Assembly (NCBI GenBank): GCA_964618405.1
Contig: CAZUAY010000238.1
Location: 1 to 6,174 of the forward strand
Source of the DNA: JBBQIY01 sp964618405
GTDB lineage: Bacteria > Verrucomicrobiota > Kiritimatiellia > RFP12 > UBA3636
Reading direction: 5' to 3'
Length of the DNA: 6,174 nucleotides
A model generated the notes under the pieces. It did not search any database. It worked only from the letters and a program-made list of their open reading frames with translations, and was not told the origin of the DNA. Shown here one piece after another: positions 1 through 4,519 of this stretch; the first letter of the stretch is position 1, and each line of letters starts with the position of its first letter. Made by a program: the position numbers and the translations under genes.

Positions 1-131
1 TGGAAATTGAGAGTGCAAAGAACTCAGAAACCTTTCCGAATAACGTCTAGCGACTCGCGACTGTAATCGGTTAGCGACAGGGGGTGGTGACAGGGCTGGG
101 ATGGTTTTTCTGGGAACGCAAGCGTAATCCC
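1..131. other. Intergenic edge with degenerate repeat
   Basis: This short stretch at the left edge contains no coding region that I can support. It lies downstream of the lipoprotein gene and holds a half copy of the GTAATCGG repeat (see 49-80). Bases 111-130 can form a small interrupted hairpin just after the lipoprotein stop, but there is no T tract, so I do not call a terminator. Confidence 0.6.
49..80 (-). repeat. Degenerate half copy of GTAATCGG palindrome
   Basis: Bases 63-80 read GTAATCGGTTAGCGACAG, matching one 18-base arm of the palindromes at 3806-3845 and 5986-6030. The flank ACTCGCGACT at 53-62 corresponds to the AGTCGC-type tail found beside the other copies, but in the opposite orientation. 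The second arm is not recognisable after 80: the sequence continues GGGGTGGTGACAGGG, where CTGTCGCTAACCGATTAC would be expected. It is therefore a truncated or decayed member of the family. Confidence 0.65.
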
Positions 132-479
132 TTAATAAATCTCAAGCGTATCAAGTTTTGAAAGGGCTTCAATGTCTTCTTTTGACAAGGCAAATGGGTC
201 GTCAGGTTCGGCTCGAGCCGCCTGCTCTTTAAGGCTTCTAATTAAATTCTCTTTGTGGGTATGCTTGTCCATCCAACTGGGTTCGGTGTCGGCGCTTGGA
301 GGCACTTGGTGTTCAGGTTCTTCGGCAGATTCTTCTGCAAGCGTCGGCAGAGCCGGCAATAGCGGTGGCGGCGACGCGTTCAAGGCAGGGTAGGCCACGC
401 GATGCTCGGCTTGGCGGTCATCGCTTTTTCCACAACCCATCAAACACAAAAGGCACAAACTAATGAGGAAAAAATTCAT
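132..479 (-). CDS. Small proline-rich lipoprotein of minor-pilin operon
   Basis: This encodes a predicted 115-residue lipoprotein. The N-terminus has a hydrophobic stretch (FFLISLCLLCLMGC) ending in a lipobox Leu13-Met-Gly-Cys16, so signal peptidase II cleavage and lipidation at Cys16 are expected; Gly at +2 does not signal inner-membrane retention. Residues 31-67 are rich in Pro, Ala and Glu and probably extended. Residues 72-110 look helical and charged, and the tail contains DPFALSKEDIEAL. A longer frame starts at 575, but Met at 479 begins the signal peptide directly and its ATG overlaps the upstream stop (ATGA, 476-479), implying translational coupling to the pilX-like gene. I recognise no family. 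Position in the operon suggests a periplasmic or outer-membrane accessory to pilus assembly, perhaps pilotin-like, which is inference only. Lipoprotein assignment is firm; function is unknown. Confidence 0.8.
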   Translation of the reverse strand: MNFFLISLCLLCLMGCGKSDDRQAEHRVAYPALNASPPPLLPALPTLAEESAEEPEHQVPPSADTEPSWMDKHTHKENLIRSLKEQAARAEPDDPFALSKEDIEALSKLDTLEIY

Positions 480-1929
480 CCTTCCCACCCGTCCCAAGTG
501 AGCACGTCGGTTAGTCGGGGGTAATACGGTGGCGGGTCTCGGGCAAACCGTGGGTCGTAGACATAATTTTTCCAATAGCCAGAGCTACCCTGCCCCACGG
601 CATTGCGGATTAAATTCGCAATACCCCCGTAAACGTTCAGATTTCCACGATGGCTCCCGGAGTTGTAGCCATAAACGCCAAAGCCTCCGTCGCGACAGAA
701 AAAATGCGCATAAATGTCGACATTATTAGGGGCCGCTTTGGTCACGACCGCACTTCTTCCTGCAATCAACCCTAATTTATCATTGGAGTTGGGATTGGTT
801 TGTGGATTATCTGCGTATCGGATATGGTCGATGATGTTGATATCTCGCTCTGCCACAATTGTTAGTTTTCCATTTAATCCATTTGGGCCAGAAACCGACA
901 CGTCCCCGGGGTCGTCATAGGTCTTGTTAACCCATTTCCGTTTTTTGCTATCGTATTCTGAAACCGTATATTTTTTAGCCTTCACATAGACGAGGCCGTT
1001 TGCTGGAATTGCGTATACCTGTTCTTCCCATCCCCTTCGCCTATTCGTTATTTTCAGGGTCGTTCCGTTCATCTCTAAGGTCGCATCACCCTCAAGCAAG
1101 AGCCCACTTGTGGAAGCGGCTGTTTCAAGCGCCGAAAAATTCACATCCGATATGCTCTGAACTTCAGCATTCAGGACGAGACCATAATCAAAAATCGGCT
1201 GCGCTCCGTTATACTCGACCGTGCTTGAGACCGACCAAGCGCGATCATAAAAATGGGCTTGACCCTCACTCGGTTTGCTTGGTTTGATAAATCGCAGGGT
1301 AGGCTTAGCGTAGAATCGACCTTTAAAGGAGTCACCAGNNNNNNNNNNNNNNNNNNNNNNNNNNNNNNNNNNNNNNNNNNNNNNNNNNNNNNNNNNNNNN
1401 NNNNNNNNNNNNNNNNNNNNNNNNNNNNNNNNNNNNNNTTGATAAATCGCAGGGTAGGCTTAGCGTAGAATCGACCTTTAAAGGAGTCACCAGCGGCTAT
1501 GCTCAATGAGAGTGCTTCCTGATCATACCAGAGCGCATAACGAGCCCAACTTAGGCGCTGCAGACCCCGCACGGTGACGGTGCGACTCGTCCCGTTGATC
1601 GTACCGGTCGACACGACCACGATGCCGATCAATCCTCCAGAAAGCTGGGTAACGGTAACGGCAGTCACGTAGTTTCCTCCGCCGATATTGCCTCTTAAGG
1701 TTATGCTGTCTTCATTGTCAGCAGCAACCCAAGCCGCCGCACGCTCCATCCCCGCTTCAGCAATATAGAATGCCTGCTCCAGGTGTACTTGCTTATACCC
1801 TCGGTTCATTCGCACACCGACCGTGTACAAAACGGATGAAGCCGCCGCTGCGCACAACAGCGTCATCACCATGACGACAACGAGCGTCATGCCACTGCGA
1901 TTATCCTGAAAAGATTTTTTTGTTTTCAT
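476..1929 (-). CDS. PilX-like minor pilin, split by a false assembly gap
   Basis: This is a PilX/GspK-type minor pilin with a cleavable prepilin leader. Leader MKTKKSFQDNRSG ends at Gly13, followed by MTLVVVMVMTLLCAAAASSV, a hydrophobic helix. Position +5 of the mature protein is Val, not the usual Glu. The motif EQAFYIAEAGMERA follows, typical of PilX N-termini. The C-terminal part has the pattern LTIVAERDINI...DKLGLIAG...NLNVYGGI...YDPRFARDPPPYYP, which I associate with long PilX proteins of Verrucomicrobia-like bacteria. The start at 1929 has an ideal RBS. As given, the reading frame changes across the 100-N run, so automated callers may report two fragments (1929 to the gap, and 476-1144 from an internal GTG). 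Collapsing the duplicated 55 bases plus Ns (155 bases) joins both frames with no stop, giving 433 codons (432 residues). It lies 13 bases after the pilW-like stop and overlaps the lipoprotein start by 4 bases. The exact family name is inferred. Confidence 0.85.
1284..1338. repeat. Left copy of 55-base duplication at gap edge
   Basis: These 55 bases, beginning TTGATAAATCGCAGGGTAGG and ending GGAGTCACCAG, are identical to 1439-1493. They abut the N run and most likely represent the overlapping end of two contigs that were scaffolded without being merged. Confidence 0.95.
1339..1438. other. Scaffold gap of exactly 100 N
   Basis: A run of exactly 100 undefined bases inside the pilX-like gene. 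The round length is a common placeholder for a gap of unknown size. With the identical 55 bases on each side, the true gap size is probably zero, or rather a 55-base overlap. Confidence 0.97.
1439..1493. repeat. Right copy of 55-base duplication at gap edge
   Basis: Identical over 55 bases to 1284-1338, with an offset of 155. The encoded peptide in the pilX frame is DSFKGRFYAKPTLRFI in both copies, once the left copy is read in the frame of the downstream fragment. Confidence 0.95.
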
Positions 1930-1933
1930 GAAA

Positions 1934-1944
1934 CTTCCTCCTTT
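1934..1944 (-). promoter_or_regulatory. Strong RBS deciding the pilX-like start
   Basis: On the minus strand this reads AAAGGAGGAAG, with GGAGG ending 7 bases before the ATG at 1929. It fixes the start at 1929 rather than the in-frame Met at 1980, which would lie inside the pilW-like gene. The pilW-like stop TAA (1945-1943) overlaps the 5' edge of this site, so ribosomes terminating on pilW-like mRNA end on the next RBS. Confidence 0.9.
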
Positions 1945-2461
1945 AATTTCTTCTGTTACGAAAGTTAACTTTTGTAACAATCTCGCGACTCGCTTCCAGC
2001 TTTCCCTGTGTTTTGTCGACGCGCAATCGTAGGGTGAGGACTCCAGAAGCTAGCGTTAATTGAGCATCGGCAATATCGCGTCCAGCGATCTGATTCCCTG
2101 GGTTGAACTTGAGGGAGCGGCCTGCGACGGAATAAGTAAAGCTGTTGGTTTGTGGCGTGAAGCCCCCCGTGTCGTAGTTGACTGCCCATCCGCCGGCTCC
2201 CCGAGAAATCGCAACCGATTCAATTGCGGCTGCACGCAACCCTAAACGGTCTCCCATTCCGTAGATTAAACGGCTCATCGCGATATTCACATCGCTATCG
2301 GCCTCCATGCGTAAGTTCACCCCGCTCCAATAAGAATAGGTTGAGATAAAAAAAGTAATCAAACCAACCATAATCATCGTCGAAATCGCAGAAGCGATCA
2401 TCACCTCAACCAAAGTGAATCCACTGCTCTGAGAATGTCTGGAATGATTACGCATATTCAT
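1943..2461 (-). CDS. PilW-like minor pilin
   Basis: A 172-residue type IV prepilin-like protein. Leader MNMRNHSRHSQSSG ends at Gly14, followed by mature FTLVEVMIASA with the canonical Phe at +1 and Glu at +5 (Glu19), then a hydrophobic helix to about residue 40. The motif is recognised and N-methylated by PilD-type prepilin peptidase, and Glu5 is used for subunit docking. The remainder contains LRMEADSDVNIAMSRLIYGMG, a segment common in PilW/GspJ-like proteins, then a beta-rich C-terminus. The start at 2461 overlaps the upstream stop as ATGA (2458-2461), and AGAGGG at 2470-2475 is spaced 8 bases away; Met3 at 2455 is an alternative start. Gene order (pilV-, pilW-, pilX-like) matches minor-pilin operons in other bacteria, supporting the name. 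It could equally be a GspJ-type pseudopilin; the sequence alone does not decide. Confidence 0.87.
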   Translation of the reverse strand: MNMRNHSRHSQSSGFTLVEVMIASAISTMIMVGLITFFISTYSYWSGVNLRMEADSDVNIAMSRLIYGMGDRLGLRAAAIESVAISRGAGGWAVNYDTGGFTPQTNSFTYSVAGRSLKFNPGNQIAGRDIADAQLTLASGVLTLRLRVDKTQGKLEASREIVTKVNFRNRRN

Positions 2462-2874
2462 CGGTGCAACCCTCTACTATGCGACGTTGTTAAAGAAATC
2501 GATTGCGTCTTCGCGCTAGTCGGCTCTACCCAGTCAATGACCACCGTGATATCTTTTGCGTCACCCGTCACTCCGCTCGCCTTTACATCGTAATGACCTC
2601 TTGCACGAGGATAATTGGGAAGCTGCTTGTTATTTCCTAGGGTCAGAAGCGTTGACGCGTAAGGTTCGTTTCGTAAGGTTTCCATAACTTCGCGAGCAAT
2701 GTGTAAAGAGGCGAGGCGATTCTCCGTCAAAGATACGGTTCGTCGTGCGTATGAAAAGGCACTGGTAACCGCCAGCACTGAAATCAACATAATGGACGAT
2801 GCAATGATGACCTCCACAACTGTAAAGCCGCTTCTAGGTGCCTTCTTTAGGTTCGTTTTATCTTTAAAAGTCAT
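2458..2874 (-). CDS. PilV-like minor pilin, first gene of operon
   Basis: A 138-residue prepilin-like protein (147 if started at 2901). Leader MTFKDKTNLKKAPRSG is basic and ends at Gly16, followed by FTVVEVIIASSIMLISVLAV with Phe at +1 and Glu at +5 (Glu21), a textbook prepilin peptidase site and transmembrane/assembly helix. The next segment, LASLHIAREVMETLRNEPYA, is typical of PilV/GspI-like proteins. A short globular domain with no cysteine follows. I prefer the Met at 2874 because a G7 run lies 9 bases upstream, whereas the Met at 2901 has only a G4 run at 4 bases. The stop overlaps the pilW-like ATG by 4 bases. It is the first gene after a candidate sigma-54 promoter. It probably acts in the cytoplasmic membrane and pilus-initiation complex with the PilW- and PilX-like proteins; GspI-type pseudopilin is the alternative. 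Confidence 0.87.
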   Translation of the reverse strand: MTFKDKTNLKKAPRSGFTVVEVIIASSIMLISVLAVTSAFSYARRTVSLTENRLASLHIAREVMETLRNEPYASTLLTLGNNKQLPNYPRARGHYDVKASGVTGDAKDITVVIDWVEPTSAKTQSISLTTSHSRGLHR

Positions 2875-2956
2875 TGAAACCGACCCCCCCGTTCTCAACA
2901 TCTATCCCCGCTTTTGAAACCGCGACGCGCTCGACGAATAAGCCGTCAATAATTAA

Positions 2957-2972
2957 AGCATTTTATATGCCA
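2957..2972 (-). promoter_or_regulatory. Candidate sigma-54 (-24/-12) promoter of pilin operon
   Basis: On the minus strand this reads TGGCATATAAAATGCT. The GG (2971-2970) and GC (2959-2958) dinucleotides are separated by exactly 10 bases, the invariant spacing of sigma-54 promoters. The -24 half TGGCA is perfect; the -12 half is ATGCT against consensus TTGCW, and the CG after TGGCA is TA. The predicted transcription start is near 2946, leaving a leader of about 70 bases to the 2874 start. Known pilin operons are often sigma-54/PilR dependent, which fits. No activator site was identified, and TATAAA within the element could alternatively serve as a sigma-70 -10, though without a good -35. Confidence 0.5.
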
Positions 2973-3241
2973 TCTTCTCTGTAATTTTTAAACGGAGAGA
3001 TTCGTGCCTCAATGCTCAAACATGCAATCAGATTTTTCATAGCCTTAATCGACCAGAAAAATAAGATGCGAGATGCTTCTTAAGAGCTTTTTTTAACGTG
3101 ATCCGACAAACAACAAAAAAAAATCATCTCATTCCGATTAGAATGAAGATGTTCTTTTTAAAAAAATATAGAAGCATGACCCGTGCCAAACGTAAAACGA
3201 CTCCACCATTACGATGCGAGGGAGCGAGGGTCCAAGATACA

Positions 3242-3296
3242 GGAGCGGGGGTTTTCCAACCCCCGTTGCGTGGGGGACAGGAATGTCCCCCCCTCC
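3242..3296. repeat. Nested double-hairpin repeat, copy 1
   Basis: A short outer stem GGAG/CTCC (3242-3245 with 3293-3296) encloses two perfect hairpins. One is CGGGGGTT-TTCC-AACCCCCG at 3246-3265; the other is GGGGGACA-GGAA-TGTCCCCC at 3272-3291. The layout matches the element at 4029-4090. It begins 18 bases after the SOR stop on that gene's transcript, so it could act as a 3' stabiliser or attenuator, but there is no T tract for a classical terminator. Confidence 0.8.
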
Positions 3297-3313
3297 GTTA
3301 TAGTATCGCTGTA

Positions 3314-3703
3314 TTACTTGACGGCGACCGCCTTCTCAGACGCCCAGAGTCCATGGATGTTGCAATACGAAGTTGCATACAGTTTGCCCGATTTAGCCAG
3401 CTTAGCACTGACGTTTACCGTGCTCTGTGTCCACGCAGGGCCCGTATCAGCACCTTCAGGCGAGGCGCCATGTGCGCTAAATTCGCAACGTGCCAGTTCG
3501 ATCGACATCTTCGATCCTTCTGGAACATAGTGAAGCGCAATCCAAGAGATGAAATGCGCCGTGGTATTCGGGTGCGCGATTTCCTTGCCGACAGATACGG
3601 TAATGGCCAAGCTCTCGCCCGCTGCGACCGACTCTGCACATTCAATTACGGGCACATGCTTCTCTGATTTCCAGTCTGCTGATTTTACAAATTCTGATAA
3701 CAT
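3314..3703 (-). CDS. Superoxide reductase, one-iron neelaredoxin type
   Basis: Reduces superoxide to hydrogen peroxide without making oxygen (EC 1.15.1.2), in the cytoplasm, usually with rubredoxin as electron donor. The 129-residue length fits the class with only the catalytic domain; no N-terminal desulforedoxin domain and no signal peptide are present. Catalytic-site residues are visible: Glu14-Lys15-His16 (EKHVP), His44 (HPNTT), His50 (AHFISWI) and the Cys114-Asn-Ile-His117 loop (CNIHGLW). This gives four His and one Cys for the Fe(His)4Cys centre, plus the Glu-Lys pair near the active site. The residue before His50 is Ala, where I recall Glu in many relatives. The start at 3703 has GAGGAG at 3712-3717, 8 bases upstream, and the gene has its own promoter. 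No rubredoxin or peroxidase gene lies in the window. This enzyme is typical of anaerobes and microaerophiles. The assignment is secure. Confidence 0.95.
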   Translation of the reverse strand: MLSEFVKSADWKSEKHVPVIECAESVAAGESLAITVSVGKEIAHPNTTAHFISWIALHYVPEGSKMSIELARCEFSAHGASPEGADTGPAWTQSTVNVSAKLAKSGKLYATSYCNIHGLWASEKAVAVK

Positions 3704-3711
3704 TTTATAGT

Positions 3712-3717
3712 CTCCTC
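3712..3717 (-). promoter_or_regulatory. RBS of superoxide reductase
   Basis: Minus-strand GAGGAG ends 8 bases before the ATG at 3703. It confirms the start, and this start places His16 in the position expected for the family. Confidence 0.88.
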
Positions 3718-3755
3718 TGTGTTTATAATGGTTAATTCATCGTTAGGATGGCGTA

Positions 3756-3785
3756 ATTCTACAATAGTAAATCATCTTAAGTCAA
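3756..3785 (-). promoter_or_regulatory. Sigma-70-type promoter of superoxide reductase gene
   Basis: On the minus strand, -35 TTGACT (3785-3780) and -10 TAGAAT (3761-3756) are separated by 18 bases; each hexamer matches consensus at five of six positions. The predicted start is near 3749, giving a leader of about 45 bases. I see no clear PerR or Fur-type inverted repeat around it. The GTAATCGG palindrome starts about 20 bases upstream of the -35 box. Confidence 0.65.
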
Positions 3786-3805
3786 CTGTGTTTTAGGAAG
3801 TTGTG

Positions 3806-3845
3806 GTAATCGGCCAGGCACAGGGGGCTGTGCCTGACCGATTAC
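3806..3845. repeat. GTAATCGG palindrome, copy with 4-base loop
   Basis: Two 18-base arms, GTAATCGGCCAGGCACAG (3806-3823) and CTGTGCCTGACCGATTAC (3828-3845), pair with one mismatch around a GGGG loop. The first eight bases of the arm are shared with the copies at 63-80 and 5986-6030, while the inner half differs in a compensated way (GGCACAG/CTGTGCC against GTGACGG/CCGTCAC). It is followed directly by AGTCGC and a tandem repeat, as in the other copies. Confidence 0.9.
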
Positions 3846-3849
3846 AGTC

Positions 3850-3884
3850 GCGAGTAGTGAGTTGCGAGTAGTGAGTTGCGAGTG
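3850..3884. repeat. 14-base tandem repeat GCGAGTAGTGAGTT
   Basis: Two full units (3850-3863 and 3864-3877) and a partial third (3878-3884) of GCGAGTAGTGAGTT. They adjoin the palindrome at 3806-3845. Related GCGACT/GAGT words flank the other palindrome copies (49-62, 6031-6045) and also occur at 4501-4523 beyond the alpha-galactosidase stop. Confidence 0.85.
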
Positions 3885-3897
3885 GGCGAGCCTGTAG

Positions 3898-3916
3898 CCG
3901 CGATCAGTGATCGCGG
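3898..3916. repeat. Perfect 8-bp hairpin CCGCGATC/GATCGCGG
   Basis: CCGCGATC-AGT-GATCGCGG forms a perfect 8-bp stem with a 3-base loop. No T run follows on either strand, so it is not a classical terminator. It sits inside the repeat cluster and may be part of a larger decayed element. Confidence 0.75.
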
Positions 3917-4028
3917 ACCAGAACTCACTAATTTGCATCCCCGCAAACTTTCTCGCAAACTTTGTCGAAGACAGGAGAAATCTCACGTGAAGACGCCTAC
4001 CTGTGCAGGAACGGCAGGCGAGTGAAGC

Positions 4029-4090
4029 AAACGGAGAACGGGTTTTCTAACCCGTTTTCGTACACGGGTTGGAAAACCCGTGCTCCGTTT
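4029..4090. repeat. Nested double-hairpin repeat, copy 2
   Basis: Two 27-base arms (4029-4055 and 4064-4090) are inverted with 25 of 27 positions paired around an 8-base loop. Each arm is itself a hairpin: ACGGGTT-TTCT-AACCCGT at 4038-4055 and ACGGGTT-GGAA-AACCCGT at 4064-4081. It can therefore fold either as one long stem or as a three-way junction with outer stem AAACGGAG/CTCCGTTT. The same plan is seen at 3242-3296. Confidence 0.88.
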
Positions 4091-4182
4091 GTCAGGTGAA
4101 ACCTCATGAAAAGTTCGGCATCCTCGGTGGTGATAGAATCTTAAACGCAACGATCGCTAAGTTTACGCAATGTCCGCAGAGA

Positions 4183-4260
4183 AGGTGTTAGGTTTTAGGC
4201 CCTAGGTTCTAGCCAATTCCAGTGCCAAGCAGCTAGCCCCTAACCCCTAAAACCTAGCCT
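4183..4260. repeat. Imperfect palindrome rich in TTAGG/CCTAA
   Basis: The left arm (4183-4213) begins AGGTGTTAGGTTTTAGG and the right arm (4232-4260) ends CCTAACCCCTAAAACCTAGC. They are inverted with several mismatches and a small indel, and share the core TAGGTTTTAGG. The roughly 18 bases between the arms are unremarkable. This resembles a decayed dispersed palindromic repeat; function is unknown. Confidence 0.7.
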
Positions 4261-4300
4261 CTTCGTAAGCCAGAGATCAGCTTCGGCTAATTTTAAACAA

Positions 4301-4352
4301 ACGGCTCGCTGGGACAGCTTCGCCCCACCCTGCTCCGCAAAGAGAATAAGCG
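4301..4352 (+). repeat. Degenerate GCGCCCCACC-type repeat, copy 1
   Basis: This region, with GGGACAGCTTCGCCCCACC at its core, aligns by eye with the reverse complement of 6051-6108, whose core is GAGACGGCTGCGCCCCACC. Both are followed by a CGCTTTGCAA-like word (here TGCTCCGCAA). It is a diverged inverted-orientation relative; boundaries are approximate. Confidence 0.55.
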
Positions 4353-4519
4353 ATTATTCGAATCAAAAGAGGGACCACAAACCGTCTTCTTCACGACAGC
4401 TTCAATCTCGTACTCGTATTCACGGAAACATGGAAATGTAGGGAAATGTAGGACGATCGACCCTAGACCACCGTCTCTCAAGCATGATTTCACTCAGTGT
4501 CGCGACTCACAACACGCGA

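Larger units (their letters stand above)
2902..3313. other. Gene-free leader of pilin operon and 3' flank of SOR gene
   Basis: No coding region is supported here. The left part (2902-3000) holds the 5' leader of the pilin operon and the sigma-54-like element. The middle (3001-3180) is AT-rich, with long A/T runs, which would suit upstream activator contacts, but I see no clear binding-site repeat. The right part (3242-3296) holds a nested-hairpin repeat directly after the superoxide reductase gene. Confidence 0.6.
3704..4519. other. 816-base gene-free, repeat-dense region
   Basis: I see no credible gene between the superoxide reductase and alpha-galactosidase genes. In order it holds the SOR promoter (3756-3785), a GTAATCGG palindrome (3806-3845), a 14-base tandem repeat (3850-3884), a perfect hairpin (3898-3916) and a doubled GCAAACTTT motif (3943-3962). 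These are followed by a GC-rich hairpin region (3994-4020), a nested double-hairpin repeat (4029-4090), a TTAGG-rich imperfect palindrome (4183-4260) and a degenerate GCCCCACC repeat (about 4301-4352). Short open frames here (3777-3986, 4293-4493) run through repeats and have no RBS or family resemblance. Confidence 0.75.

Noticed and set aside
111..130. Interrupted hairpin just after the lipoprotein stop as a terminator
   Set aside because: Short stem with a bulge and no T tract on the minus strand; too weak to call.
1171..1980. Minus-strand frame running through the N gap, ending with LVTPLKVDSTLS and following residues
   Set aside because: The part after the gap is read in a wrong phase created by the duplicated 55 bases plus 100 Ns. 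The correct continuation is the frame ending at 476.
3075..3094. Hairpin GCTTCTTAAGAGC followed by seven T on the plus strand, terminator-like
   Set aside because: The stem is only about 4 bp with a bulge, and there is no plus-strand gene upstream that it could terminate.
3098..3667. 189-codon plus-strand open frame
   Set aside because: It is antisense to the superoxide reductase gene, has no RBS, and its product has no domain-like pattern; the minus-strand frame has all SOR metal ligands.
3777..3986. 69-codon minus-strand open frame
   Set aside because: It runs through a palindrome, a tandem repeat and a hairpin and has no convincing RBS; the peptide is a translation of repeat DNA.
3806..4260. 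Possible CRISPR-like array because of clustered repeats
   Set aside because: The repeats are of different families, not evenly spaced, have no spacers of constant length, and no cas gene is near.
4293..4493. 66-codon minus-strand open frame downstream of the alpha-galactosidase gene
   Set aside because: No RBS, no recognisable pattern, and it overlaps a degenerate intergenic repeat.
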